Below, piece by piece: positions 51,077-60,224 of a stretch of 64,000 bases of DNA. The notes under the pieces are model-generated. The model did not search any database, had not been told where the DNA came from, and was given only the letters and a program-made list of their open reading frames with translations. The position numbers and the translations under genes are program-made. Each line of letters begins with the position of its first letter. The stretch's first letter is position 1. Origin of the DNA: JACVRW01 sp963835705 (lineage in GTDB: Bacteria; Actinomycetota; Thermoleophilia; Solirubrobacterales; Thermoleophilaceae). The stretch lies in assembly GCA_963835705.1 (NCBI GenBank), contig CAWIGR010000011.1:62001-126000 (forward strand). Reading direction: 5' to 3'.

Positions 51077-53762
51077 GTGAGCGCACCGGTCGCCACCGAG
51101 GCCCTGCTTGAGGGGCTGAACGAGCCTCAGCGCGAGGCCGTCCTGCACGGCGAGGGGCCCCTGCTGATCCTGGCTGGCGCCGGCTCGGGCAAGACGCGCG
51201 TGCTGACGCACCGGATCGCGCACCTGGTGGGAACGGGCCAGGCTGCCGCGGGCGAGATCCTCGCGATCACGTTCACCAACAAGGCCGCCCAGGAGATGCG
51301 CGAGCGGGTGGAGGGGCTCGTGGGAGGCCGGGCGCGGGCGATGTGGGTGATGACGTTCCACTCGGCCTGCGCGCGCATGCTTCGCGCGGACGCCGAGCGG
51401 CTCGGCTACACGCGCGGGTTCACGATCTACGACGAGCAGGACTCGCTGCGGCTGGTCAAGAACTGCATCGAGGAGCTCGACATCGACCCGAAGCGCTTCG
51501 CGCCGCGCGGGATCCGCAACCAGATCTCGGAGGCGAAGAACGCGCTCCTGGACGCCGAGGCCTATCGGCTGAAGGTGGGGAGCTTCTTCGAGCAGACCGC
51601 CGCCGACGTGTACGACCTGTACGAGCCGCGCCTGCACGCCGCGAACGCGATGGACTTCGACGACCTGCTGTTCCGCTGCGTGAACCTGTTCGAGCTCTTC
51701 CCCGACGTGCGCGACCGCTACCGCCGCTCGTTCAGGCACGTGCTGGTGGACGAGTACCAGGACACGAACCGCGCCCAGTACCGCTGGCTGCAGCTGCTGT
51801 GCGAGGAGCACCGGAACCTGTGCGTGGTGGGCGATGACGACCAGTGCCTGGTGGCCGGCACGCAGGTGACGATGGCTGATGGCACGACGAAGGCGATCGA
51901 AGAGGTCCGCGAGGGGGAGATGGTCCTCTCGAGCTACGGCAGCGGCGACCTGCGCCCGGCCCGGGTGGTGCGCACACACAGGACGCGCGCTTCGGAGGGC
52001 GTGGTCGTGACGACACGCGGCGGCCGCCGCGTGGTGAGCACGCCCGAGCACGTCCACTTCGCGGCGAGCCGGCAAGGCTGGCCCGAGCAATGGCGCAACG
52101 CCCGCACAGCGGTCTCTTTGGCGCCCCCAGGGCCGCCCTCGCCGGCACTTCGGGACCCGACCGACACTCTCGTCGAGCTTCATCGACTCGGGGTCCCGGC
52201 CGTCTCCGTGCGGCCCGGCATGGTCGTGTTCGCGGAGGACGGGACCGATGACATCGTCGATAGGGCCGAGCGGGTCCACCTCGACGCCGCCGTGTACGAC
52301 TTGGACATCGAGATCACGCACAACTTCATCGCCGGCGGCCTTCTCACCCACAACTCGATCTACGCGTTTCGCGGAGCCGACATTCGGAACGTGCTCGACT
52401 TCGAGCAGGCGTTTCCGGACGCGACCGTCATCAAGCTCGAGCAGAACTACCGCTCCACCCAGACCATCCTCTCGCGCGGCCAACGGCGTCATCGCCAACA
52501 ACCGCTCGCGCAAGGAGAAGACGCTCTGGTCGGATCTCGGCGAGGGGGATCCGGTCCACGTCCGCGAGCTCGACGACGAGCATGCCGAGGCGCGCTTCGT
52601 GGTGTCGGAGGTCGAGCGGCTCGTCGACGAGGGCGGCTCGCGCGACGACATCGCCGTCTTCTACCGGACCCACGCCCAGAGCCGCGTCCTCGAGGACATG
52701 CTCGTGCGCTACGGCGTCCCGTACCAGGTCCTCGGTGGCCCGCGCTTCTACGACCGCGCCGAGATCAAGGACGCTCTCGCCTACCTGACGCTGCTCGTCA
52801 ACCAGGCCGATGCCGTCGCGTTCGGGCGCATCGTCAACTCGCCCCGGCGCGGCATCGGCCAGACGTCGCAGGGGCGGATCGCGGGGTACGCGAACACGAT
52901 CGGCGAGTCGATCTGGGACGTCGCCGCCGTGCCCGAGCAGGTGCCGGGCCTCGGCGCGGCCGCCATCAAGGCCGTCGGACGCTTCATGTCGGTCATGGAG
53001 CGGCTGCAGGAGCGCTACGACGGCGGCGCGCCGGTGGGCGACCTCCTCGCCGAGACGCTCGAGGAGACCGGTTACATCGAGGCGCTGAAGGCGGAGCGGA
53101 CCGTCGAGTCGCAGGTGCGGGTAGAGAACCTCGAGGAGCTCGTGGGCGTCGCGCGCGAGTACGACGCCAGGGAGGAGGAACCCTCGGTCGACGCGTTCCT
53201 CCAGCAGGTCGCGCTCGTGTCCGAGCAGGACAAGCTCCAGGACGAGCAGGGCCTCGTCACGCTGATGACGCTCCACAACGCCAAGGGGCTCGAGTTCGGC
53301 ACCGTCTTCCTGATCGGCCTCGAGGACGGCGTGTTCCCGCACTCGCGCTCGATCGAGTCGGGCGACCTCGAGGAGGAGCGCCGGCTCGCCTACGTGGGGA
53401 TGACTCGGGCGAAGCGCGAGCTCTACCTCACCTTCGCCCGCACCCGCGCGCTGTTCGGCAACCGCGACTGGAACCTGCGCAGCCGCTTCGTGGACGAGGT
53501 GCCGATCGAGCTGACCGACCGCGAGCCCGGCGCGCCGACCGGGCCGGCGGCCGCCTCGACCTGGGGGGGCGGAGCGCCCGGGGCGCCGGAGCCGCGCGCG
53601 CCCGGTGCCACGTTCGCGCTCGGGGAGGACGTGGTGCACGCCAACTTCGGCGAGGGCGTGGTGGTGGGCGTCGAGCCCGGCGGCCTGGTGGTGGTGCGCT
53701 TCGCGGAGGACGGCAGCGAGCGCAAGCTGATGGCGGACTACGCGCCGCTGAAGAAGCGATGA
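51077..53762 (+). CDS. pcrA: UvrD/PcrA DNA helicase with mini-intein and one-base insertion
   Basis: A superfamily 1A helicase for repair and replication. Motifs: LNEPQREAV (Q-motif), GAGSGKTRVL (Walker A), VDEYQDTN (Walker B), GDDDQ/SIYAFRGAD (motif III, interrupted by the intein), QNYRSTQTIL (IV), LMTLHNAKGLEF (V) and YVGMTRAKRELYL (VI). One extra base at about 52475 breaks the frame after QTILS; the next frame resumes AANGVIANNRSRKEKTLWS. With the intein and the extra base removed, the host protein is about 724 residues, normal for PcrA. The acidic Gly/Ala linker and a Tudor-like C-terminus (HANFGEGVVVGVEPGGLVVV) are typical. ATGA overlap with folD. Confidence 0.93.
51845..52354 (+). other. 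Mini-intein (170 residues) inserted in PcrA motif III
   Basis: The insert starts with Cys1 (CLVAGTQVTMADGTTKAIEE), has a block B segment (VVSTPEHVHFA, with the T..H pattern), and ends with the F and G blocks (VYDLDIEITHNFIAGGLLTH) plus the terminal Asn, followed by Ser+1 of the host (SIYAFRGAD). About 170 residues is enough for the Hint splicing fold but leaves no room for a homing endonuclease. All splicing residues are present, so self-excision is expected. Confidence 0.92.
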
Positions 53763-54622
53763 GCGCCCGGATCGTCGACGGCAAGGCGGTCGCGGCGCGG
53801 ATCCGTGAGGAGGTCGCGCGCGAGATCGCGGACCTCGACGTGACCCCCGGCCTCGCCACCGTGCTGGTCGGCGACGACCCGGCCTCGGCCGTCTATGTGC
53901 GCATGAAGCGCGAGGACTCCGCCCAGGCTGGCATCGAGTCGTTCCACCACGAGCCGGGCGGCGACATCTCCTCGGAGGACCTCGCCGCGCTGCTGCGCGA
54001 CCTGAACTCCGACGAGCGGGTGCACGGCATCCTGCTCCAGCTGCCGCTTCCCGACCACCTCGCCCAGGACGAGTTCATCTCGCTGATCGACCCGGCCAAG
54101 GACGTGGACGGCCTCACCTCCGTCAACGCCGGCCTGCTCATGCAGGATCGCGACGAGGCGATGGTGCCCTGCACGCCCGCGGGCGTGATGGAGCTGCTGC
54201 GCGAGGCGGGCGCCGAGCTCGAGGGCGCCCGCGCGGTGGTGCTCGGCCGCTCGATCCTCGTGGGCAAGCCGCTCGTGCAGCTGCTGCTGGGGGCGAACGC
54301 GACGGTGACCCACTGCCACTCGCGCACGCGCGACCTTCCCGCGGTCTGCCGGGAGGCGGACGTGCTGATCGCGGCGGTGGGGTCGCCGGGGCTGGTGACC
54401 GCCGACATGGTCCACGAGGGCGCGATCGTGATCGACGTGGGCACGAACCGCACCGACGACGGCCTCGTCGGCGACGTGGACTTCGAGGCCGTGCGCGGGA
54501 AGGCCGGCGCGATCACGCCGGTGCCCGGCGGGGTGGGGCCGATGACCCGCGCGATGCTGCTCGTGAACACGCTGCGCGCGGCGCGCCGTGGTACGGCTAC
54601 CCGTACCTCGGGAGGCGGGTAA
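53759..54622 (+). CDS. folD: Bifunctional methylenetetrahydrofolate dehydrogenase/cyclohydrolase
   Basis: A 287-residue FolD that interconverts methylene- and formyl-tetrahydrofolate in one-carbon metabolism. Landmarks: VGDDPASAVYVRMKRED, HGILLQLPLPDHL, the active-site DPAKDVDG, and the NADP loop VVLGRSILVGKPLVQLL, then PVPGGVGPMTRAML. ATG overlaps the pcrA stop (ATGA). The last residues (AARRGTATRTSGGG) are an unstructured tail. Confidence 0.93.
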   Translation: MSARIVDGKAVAARIREEVAREIADLDVTPGLATVLVGDDPASAVYVRMKREDSAQAGIESFHHEPGGDISSEDLAALLRDLNSDERVHGILLQLPLPDHLAQDEFISLIDPAKDVDGLTSVNAGLLMQDRDEAMVPCTPAGVMELLREAGAELEGARAVVLGRSILVGKPLVQLLLGANATVTHCHSRTRDLPAVCREADVLIAAVGSPGLVTADMVHEGAIVIDVGTNRTDDGLVGDVDFEAVRGKAGAITPVPGGVGPMTRAMLLVNTLRAARRGTATRTSGGG

Positions 54623-54856
54623 ACCCCACTGGTCCAGACCAGCTCGGGGTGGCAATCTGCATCGCGAGCTTGGACGTAGCGTCCCGGTCGGGGCGCTGGC
54701 AAACACCGCTCCAAGCCAGAGACGAAGGGCCAGGCCATCCCCCGCGGCGGCCCTCGTCGAGTCCGGTCCGCTCGCTCCCGGTGCCCCCTCGCGCCGGGGG
54801 CGGCGGCACCGACCCGCATCGCATCCGACGCGGCGCCTCGGCGCCCCGCCCGGCGC

Positions 54857-54862
54857 TACGCT
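54857..54862 (+). promoter_or_regulatory. TACGCT -10 element, leaderless-type spacing
   Basis: TACGCT followed by 8 bases and the ATG at 54871. The 248-base gap after folD contains nothing else I can identify. Confidence 0.5.
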
Positions 54863-54870
54863 GCCCGCGC

Positions 54871-55353
54871 ATGGATCTGAGAAGGCTCAGAGCCGGCGAG
54901 TGGATCGCGGCCCTCGCCGGGGTGGCCCTGCTCGTCTCCCTGTTCCTGCCCTGGTACGGGGCCGGTGCGGGGGACGCGAGCGGGTGGGAGGCGCTCGCCG
55001 TGGTCGACGTCGCCCTGGCCCTCGTGGCCGCGTCCGGCGTCAGTCTGCTCGTGGTCACCGGCTCACAGCGCGTGCCGGCGGTGCCGGTGGCGCTGGCCTC
55101 CCTGGTCGCGCTGGTCGGCCTGATCGGCCTGGTGCTCGTGCTGGTGCGGCTGGCCAACCTGCCGGACGGCTTCGACGGCCGCGAGCCCGGTGTGTGGCTG
55201 GGCCTGGTGGCGGCGATCGGCATCGTCGCCGGCAGCGCGGTGGCCATGCGCGACGAGCGGCTCTCGCCGCCCGGGCGCCACACCGACCTGACGGGCCGGC
55301 CGACATCGCCCCCGCGTGAGATCGAGCCGCTCCCGGCTCCGCGCCCGGAATGA
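54871..55353 (+). CDS. Membrane protein of unknown function
   Basis: A 160-residue protein with about four membrane helices (WIAALAGVALLVSLFLPWYG, LAVVDVALALVAASGVSLLV, LASLVALVGLIGLVLVLVRL and LGLVAAIGIVAGSAVAM) and a short Pro-rich cytoplasmic tail. The opening 'LSLFLPWY' is frequent in actinobacterial four-helix proteins of unknown role. ATGA overlap with the next membrane protein. Confidence 0.75.
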   Translation: MDLRRLRAGEWIAALAGVALLVSLFLPWYGAGAGDASGWEALAVVDVALALVAASGVSLLVVTGSQRVPAVPVALASLVALVGLIGLVLVLVRLANLPDGFDGREPGVWLGLVAAIGIVAGSAVAMRDERLSPPGRHTDLTGRPTSPPREIEPLPAPRPE

Positions 55354-55886
55354 CCTTCGCGCGCCTGCGCGCGGCCGACTGGGTCGCCTTCCTGGCGGCG
55401 CTCGGCCTGCTGTTCGCCACCGCGGCCGACTGGTACAGCACCAAGGGCGGCCAGCAGGCGCGCGAGTTCGAGCAGGGAGCCCCGGCGCGGGGGGAGGGAG
55501 CCGAGCTGGCCGACGACGCCGCCGCCACGGCCGAGGGCGAGGAGCGCAACGCGTGGCAGGCGGACGCCGCGATCGACCGCGCCATCCTCGTGGGCCTGCT
55601 CGGCACCGCGGCGCTCGCGATCTTAGCCGCGTTCGCGCGCGCCGCGGGCCGTCGCTACGAGCGCGGCCTCAGCCCGACGGCCTGGGCCGGCCTGGCGGCG
55701 GCGCTCACGGCGCTGCTGGTGGTCTACCGGGTGATCCAGGAACCCGGCTTCGACGAGGTGACCACCATCCAGTTCGGCGCGCCGCTCGCGCTGGGCGTGC
55801 TCGGGGTGATCGCGTTCGCCTGCGCGGCGTCGGTGCGCGCCGAGGACGAGGGAAGGGAGTTCCGCGAGGTGACGCCGGCCGCGTGA
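55350..55886 (+). CDS. Membrane protein of unknown function, paired with the previous one
   Basis: A 178-residue protein related in layout to its neighbour: helix 1 WVAFLAALGLLFATAADWYS, an acidic extracellular loop (residues 35-75) and three more helices. The shared 'W..FLAAL.LL....DWY' opening suggests the two are diverged copies. Just upstream of gatC but with its own terminus; not an obvious part of the gat operon. Confidence 0.75.
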   Translation: MTFARLRAADWVAFLAALGLLFATAADWYSTKGGQQAREFEQGAPARGEGAELADDAAATAEGEERNAWQADAAIDRAILVGLLGTAALAILAAFARAAGRRYERGLSPTAWAGLAAALTALLVVYRVIQEPGFDEVTTIQFGAPLALGVLGVIAFACAASVRAEDEGREFREVTPAA

Positions 55887-55906
55887 GCCTCGCCGCCCGG
55901 CGCTCC

Positions 55907-55912
55907 TACAAT
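55907..55912 (+). promoter_or_regulatory. TACAAT -10 element of gatCAB, leaderless-type spacing
   Basis: TACAAT followed by 8 bases and the ATG at 55921. Confidence 0.55.
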
Positions 55913-55920
55913 CGGCGGCC

Positions 55921-56208
55921 ATGATCGAGCGCGAACAGATCCTCCACGTCGCCCGGCTCGCGCGCCTACGGCTCAGCGACGAGCAGCTCGAGCGCATGCC
56001 CGCCGAGCTGTCCAAGATCCTCGAGCACGTGGAGCGTATGAACATGCTGGAGCTCGAGGGAGTCGAGCCCACGTCGCACGTGGTCGAGCTCCAGAACGTG
56101 CTGCGCCAGGACGTCCCGCGCCCCAGCCTCCCGCGCGAGAAGGCGCTCCAGGGCGCCCCCGACGTGGCAGGCGGCGGCTTCCGCGTGCCCAGCCCGGGGG
56201 CGGCGTGA
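55921..56208 (+). CDS. gatC: Aspartyl/glutamyl-tRNA amidotransferase subunit C
   Basis: A 95-residue GatC (MIEREQILHVARLARLRLSD, then LSKILEHVERMNMLELEGVE, ending REDV-like region) that stabilises the GatA-GatB pair. First gene of gatCAB, with GTGA overlap to gatA. Confidence 0.93.
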   Translation: MIEREQILHVARLARLRLSDEQLERMPAELSKILEHVERMNMLELEGVEPTSHVVELQNVLRQDVPRPSLPREKALQGAPDVAGGGFRVPSPGAA

Positions 56209-57599
56209 GCGAGCTGCTCGCCCAGAGCGCCGCCCGCCAGGCCGAGCGCATCAGCGCCGGCGAGGTGTCGGGCGAGGAGGTGTTCGAGTTCTGGCGCGGG
56301 CGTGCGCAGGCCGACGAGCTCGGCTCATACCTGTGGGTCGCGGACGAGGACGGCGGCGGGGGCGAGTTGCCGCCGGTCGCGGTGAAGGACCTCTTCTGCG
56401 TCGAGGGGGTGCCGAGCTCCGCAGGGTCGCGCATCCTCGAGGGCTACCTGCCCGTCTACACGGCCACGAGCGTGCGCAACCTCCAGGCGGCGGGCGCGAA
56501 GGTGCTCGGCAAGACCAACCAGGACGAGTTCGCCATGGGCTCCTCCAACGAGAACTCCGGCTTCGGGCCGGTGCGCAACCCATGGGACCGCGAGCGCGTC
56601 CCCGGCGGCTCGAGCGGCGGCAGCGCCGCGGCTGTGGCGGCCGGCACGGCCCCCTGGGCGATCGGCACCGACACCGGCGGCTCGATCCGCCAGCCGGCCT
56701 CGCTCTGCGGGATAGTCGGCCTCAAACCCACCTACGGCGCGGTGAGCCGCTACGGAATGATCGCCTTCGCCTCATCGCTCGACCAGTGCGGGCCCCTCAC
56801 CCGCGACGTGACCGACGCCGCCCTGATGCTGCGCGCGCTCGAGGGCCGCGACCCCTGCGACTCCACCTCGATCGGGCTCCCTGACGAGGTCGAGCTGCCG
56901 AGCGCCGAGCGGCTCGACGGGCTCCGGTTCGGCTCGTGGGGCCTCGAGGAGGAAGGCCTCGACCCCGGCGTCGCCGACGTCTGCCGCCGTACGCTCGGCC
57001 GGATCGAGGAGCTCGGCGGCACGGTCGTGGACGTCGACCTGCCGAGCGCCCGCCACGGCATCTCCGCCTACTACGTGATCGCCCCCGCCGAGGCGAGCGC
57101 CAACCTGGCCCGCTACGACGGCGTGCGCTACGCCTATCGCACCGGGGACTACGGCGACCTCCTCTCGATGTACGAGCGCACACGCGACGAGGGCTTCGGG
57201 GCCGAGGTAAAGCGCCGCATCATGATCGGCACGTACGCGCTCTCCTCGGGCTACTACGAGGCGTACTACGGCAAGGCCCAGCAGGTACGCACCAAGATCG
57301 TGGAGGACTTCCAGGCCGCCTTCCAGGAGGTCGACTTCGTCGTGACGCCCACCTCGCCGACGGTCGCGTTCAAGCTCGGCGAGCGCACCGCCGACCCGCT
57401 CGCCATGTACCTGTCGGACTACTTCACAGTGCCGATGTCGCTGGCGGGAACGCCGGCGGTGTCGATTCCCTGCGGGCTGTCCGAGGGCCTGCCGGTGGGG
57501 TTCCAGATCGCCGGGCCCGCCTTCTCGGAAGGGCGCATCCTGGATGCCGCGCATGCGCTCGAGAAGGCGATCGGGTTCGAGGGGGTGCCGGTGGGATGA
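56205..57599 (+). CDS. gatA: Aspartyl/glutamyl-tRNA amidotransferase subunit A
   Basis: A 464-residue amidase-signature glutaminase that releases ammonia for tRNA amidation. The Ser-cisSer-Lys triad is visible in PPVAVKDLFCVEG, PGGSSGGSAAAVAAG and GTDTGGSIRQPA. Starts with GTG overlapping the gatC stop and ends overlapping gatB (ATGA). Confidence 0.94.
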   Translation: MSELLAQSAARQAERISAGEVSGEEVFEFWRGRAQADELGSYLWVADEDGGGGELPPVAVKDLFCVEGVPSSAGSRILEGYLPVYTATSVRNLQAAGAKVLGKTNQDEFAMGSSNENSGFGPVRNPWDRERVPGGSSGGSAAAVAAGTAPWAIGTDTGGSIRQPASLCGIVGLKPTYGAVSRYGMIAFASSLDQCGPLTRDVTDAALMLRALEGRDPCDSTSIGLPDEVELPSAERLDGLRFGSWGLEEEGLDPGVADVCRRTLGRIEELGGTVVDVDLPSARHGISAYYVIAPAEASANLARYDGVRYAYRTGDYGDLLSMYERTRDEGFGAEVKRRIMIGTYALSSGYYEAYYGKAQQVRTKIVEDFQAAFQEVDFVVTPTSPTVAFKLGERTADPLAMYLSDYFTVPMSLAGTPAVSIPCGLSEGLPVGFQIAGPAFSEGRILDAAHALEKAIGFEGVPVG

Positions 57600-59023
57600 G
57601 CGTGCGCGAGTACGAGACCGTCATCGGGGTCGAGATCCATGTGCAGCTCGCCACCCGGACGAAGATGTTCTGCGGCTGCGCGCTCTCTTTCGGCGAGGAG
57701 CCCAACACCCGCACCTGCCCCATCTGCCTGGCACACCCGGGCGTGCTTCCCGTGACCAACGCCGAGGCCGTGCACTACGCGCTGATGATCGGCATGGCGC
57801 TCGGCTGCGACATCGCCCCGCGCTCCATCTTCCACCGCAAGAACTACTTCTATCCCGACAGCCCGAAGGCGTACCAGATCAGTCAGTACGACATCCCGCT
57901 CTGCACGGGCGGCCATCTCGGCGACGTGCGCATCCACCGCGTCCACCTCGAGGAGGACGCCGCCAAGCTGGTGCACGCCGGCAGCTCCGGCAGGATCCAC
58001 GGGGCCGAGTCGAGCGTCGTCGACTTCAACCGCGGCGGCACCCCGCTGGTGGAGATCGTCACCGAGCCCGACCTGCGGTCGGCCGCCGAGGCCGCGGAGT
58101 TCGGGCGGCTGCTCCAGGCCACGCTGCGGCGCATGGGCGTCTCCGACGTGAACATGGAGGAGGGCTCGCTGCGGATGGACGCGAACGTGTCGATCCGCCC
58201 GGCCGGCGAGGCCACGCTCGGCACCAAGACCGAGCTGAAGAACATGAACTCGTTCCGCTTCCTCGAGCGCGGCATCGACGCCGAGGTCCGCAGGCAGGAG
58301 GCGATCGTGGCCGAGGGCGGCGAGGTGGAGCAGGAGACGCTCCACTACGACCCCCAGTCGGGGAGCCTCAGCTCGCTGCGCTCGAAGGAGGAGGCGCACG
58401 ACTACCGCTACTTCCCCGAGCCCGACCTGGTGCCGCTCGTGCCCACGGAGGAGATGCTCGAGCGGGCGCGCGCGGCGCTGCCAGAGCTGCCGGCGGCGCG
58501 CGCCGAGCGGCTCGAGCGCGAGCTCGGGCTGTCGGGTGACGCGGCGAAGCTGCTCGCGTTCCGCTCGGAGCTCGGCGACTTCTACGAGGCGGCGCTGTCG
58601 ACTGACGGCGCTGACCCCCGCACGCTCGCCAACTGGACCACCAACGAGCTGACCGCGCGCATCGGGGATGCCGACCCGGCCGGCACGAAGCTGGATCCCG
58701 GCGCGTTCGCCCGGCTGGTGGGGATGGTGGCCGCGAAGGAGGTCTCGGCCTCGGCGGGCAAGGAGGTGCTCGACGTGCTTGTGGCCGAGGGCGGCGACCC
58801 CGCGGCGGTGGTCGAGTCGAAGGGCCTCGGCCGCGCGGGCGAGGACGAGCTGGGAACGATCGTCGACCAGGCCATCGCCGACAACGGCGACGCGGTCGAG
58901 AAGTACAAGGCCGGCAAGACCGCCGCCATCGGCGCGATCGTCGGCGCGGTGATGCGCGAGACGAAGGGCCGCGCCGACGGCGGCGAGGTCCAGCGGCTGA
59001 TCCGGGAACGACTCGGGGACTAG
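57596..59023 (+). CDS. gatB: Aspartyl/glutamyl-tRNA amidotransferase subunit B
   Basis: A 475-residue subunit that phosphorylates Glu- or Asp-tRNA and transfers ammonia. Landmarks: YETVIGVEIHVQLATRTKMF, CPICLAHPGVLPV, HRKNYFYPDSPKAYQISQYD, VDFNRGGTPLVEIVTEPD and the C-terminal YqeY-like domain. Together with GltX it gives the indirect route to Gln-tRNA. 3' end overlaps the small minus-strand gene by 4 bases. Confidence 0.94.
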   Translation: MSVREYETVIGVEIHVQLATRTKMFCGCALSFGEEPNTRTCPICLAHPGVLPVTNAEAVHYALMIGMALGCDIAPRSIFHRKNYFYPDSPKAYQISQYDIPLCTGGHLGDVRIHRVHLEEDAAKLVHAGSSGRIHGAESSVVDFNRGGTPLVEIVTEPDLRSAAEAAEFGRLLQATLRRMGVSDVNMEEGSLRMDANVSIRPAGEATLGTKTELKNMNSFRFLERGIDAEVRRQEAIVAEGGEVEQETLHYDPQSGSLSSLRSKEEAHDYRYFPEPDLVPLVPTEEMLERARAALPELPAARAERLERELGLSGDAAKLLAFRSELGDFYEAALSTDGADPRTLANWTTNELTARIGDADPAGTKLDPGAFARLVGMVAAKEVSASAGKEVLDVLVAEGGDPAAVVESKGLGRAGEDELGTIVDQAIADNGDAVEKYKAGKTAAIGAIVGAVMRETKGRADGGEVQRLIRERLGD

Positions 59024-59250
59024 CGGCGCCGCCGCCCGCGGCCGCGCCGGCTCGTTGTGCCGCCGCTCATGAAGCCGCGCACGAAGCCCGTCGCGCGGCT
59101 GGCGAGGCCGCCTCCGGTGCTCGCGCCGCGGCGGCCCGATCCGCCGAGCATCCCGGTCACGCGGCTCACCAGTGACCCGGCGCCGCCCGGCTTCGAGCGG
59201 CCGCCGCCGCGTCCGCGTCCGGCTCGACGTGCTCTCGTTCTCGCTGACAT
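59020..59250 (-). CDS. Small basic Gly/Arg-rich protein
   Basis: A 76-residue product starting MSARTRARRAGRGRGGGRSK, very rich in Arg and Gly, with a short hydrophobic middle (SLVSRVTGMLGG) and an RRGRGRRRR end. AGAAGGAG precedes the ATG by 6 bases. It may bind nucleic acid. Unknown family. Confidence 0.55.
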   Translation of the reverse strand: MSARTRARRAGRGRGGGRSKPGGAGSLVSRVTGMLGGSGRRGASTGGGLASRATGFVRGFMSGGTTSRRGRGRRRR

Positions 59251-59352
59251 CTGAGTCTCCTTCTGTGGGGGCGTGCTTTCGCGCATCTACCCGGGAAGTG
59301 GAATCGCATGCAGGCGTATCCTTGGCCGCCCACGAGCATTGAGGAGGAGGGC

Positions 59353-59577
59353 ATGGCACGACTGATTCGGATGGACGGCACGGGGCACACCACCCTCGCG
59401 GAATGGACCGCGGCTGATGACCGGGCCTTCGCCGAGGCGGTCGAGGAGTTTCGCTCTCAGACGGAGCTCGGCTGGATCGGCACAGTTCCGGACGGACCGC
59501 GTAAGGCGACGCACGTGCGCGAGCTGCCGCGCGAGGCCGACCTCGTGATCATGCGGCGGCCGATCGCGGGCGGCTAG
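59353..59577 (+). CDS. Small conserved-looking protein
   Basis: A 74-residue product (MARLIRMDGTGHTTLAEWTA, then EEFRSQTELGWIGTVPDGPR) with GAGGAGGAGG just before the ATG. It appears to be a compact alpha/beta fold; no family recognised. Followed 8 bases later by a membrane protein gene. Confidence 0.65.
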   Translation: MARLIRMDGTGHTTLAEWTAADDRAFAEAVEEFRSQTELGWIGTVPDGPRKATHVRELPREADLVIMRRPIAGG

Positions 59578-59585
59578 CGGCTTCC

Positions 59586-60224
59586 GTGGCAGTTGGGCAG
59601 GCCCTACCGGAGCTCGCCGCGGTCCCGTGGCGCACGCGCACGGACGCGCACTGGCTGCGGCGCTGGGGCCGCATCTGGCAGGCCTGGACGCTGCTGTACA
59701 GCGTGCCGTTCGTGATCGCGGGCGTCGGCATGTTGTGGCTCGAGCCGCTCGCCGCGCCGGTCACCTTGGCGGCGTTCGCGCACGCCTGGATCATCCCCGA
59801 GCTGTACGCCTTCCGCGGCGCGAGCGTCGTGCGCCCGAAGGGGCCGCGCAACGAGGCGGCGGAACCGACGGCGCAGGGCCTGCTCGCGGACCTGCTCGGG
59901 CATGACGAGCGCGAGCTTCAGAGGGCCACAGGGCTCGCGCTGGAGCGCGGCGAGCTGGGTGTCTGGCTCGTCGGCGAGGCAGGCGCGCTGCTCGCGACGC
60001 CGAAGGGGCGGCGCGTGCACTGCTACTGCGTCCGGACCAGCGAGCCCGAGCTGCCGCCCTCGGACCGCGTCGCGCACCTGCTGCTCGCGCTGCGCGTGGA
60101 CGAGGCCGGCTTCGCCACCGTGGCGAACCACGCCTTCGCGGGGGCGCCCTGGCGGGTGCGGCGCCGCCTCCCGGCGCGGATGCGCCCGGCCCTCGACGAG
60201 GCGCGGCGGGCCGCCCGGTCTTAG
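59586..60224 (+). CDS. Membrane protein with soluble C-terminal domain
   Basis: A 212-residue protein with two helices at about 35-75 (LLYSVPFVIAGVGMLWLEPL, APVTLAAFAHAWIIPELY) and a C-terminal soluble part (GELGVWLVGEAGALLATPKG). GTG start at 59586. Its stop overlaps the NDH-2 start by one base, so it may share the NDH-2 transcript. Unknown function. Confidence 0.65.
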   Translation: MAVGQALPELAAVPWRTRTDAHWLRRWGRIWQAWTLLYSVPFVIAGVGMLWLEPLAAPVTLAAFAHAWIIPELYAFRGASVVRPKGPRNEAAEPTAQGLLADLLGHDERELQRATGLALERGELGVWLVGEAGALLATPKGRRVHCYCVRTSEPELPPSDRVAHLLLALRVDEAGFATVANHAFAGAPWRVRRRLPARMRPALDEARRAARS

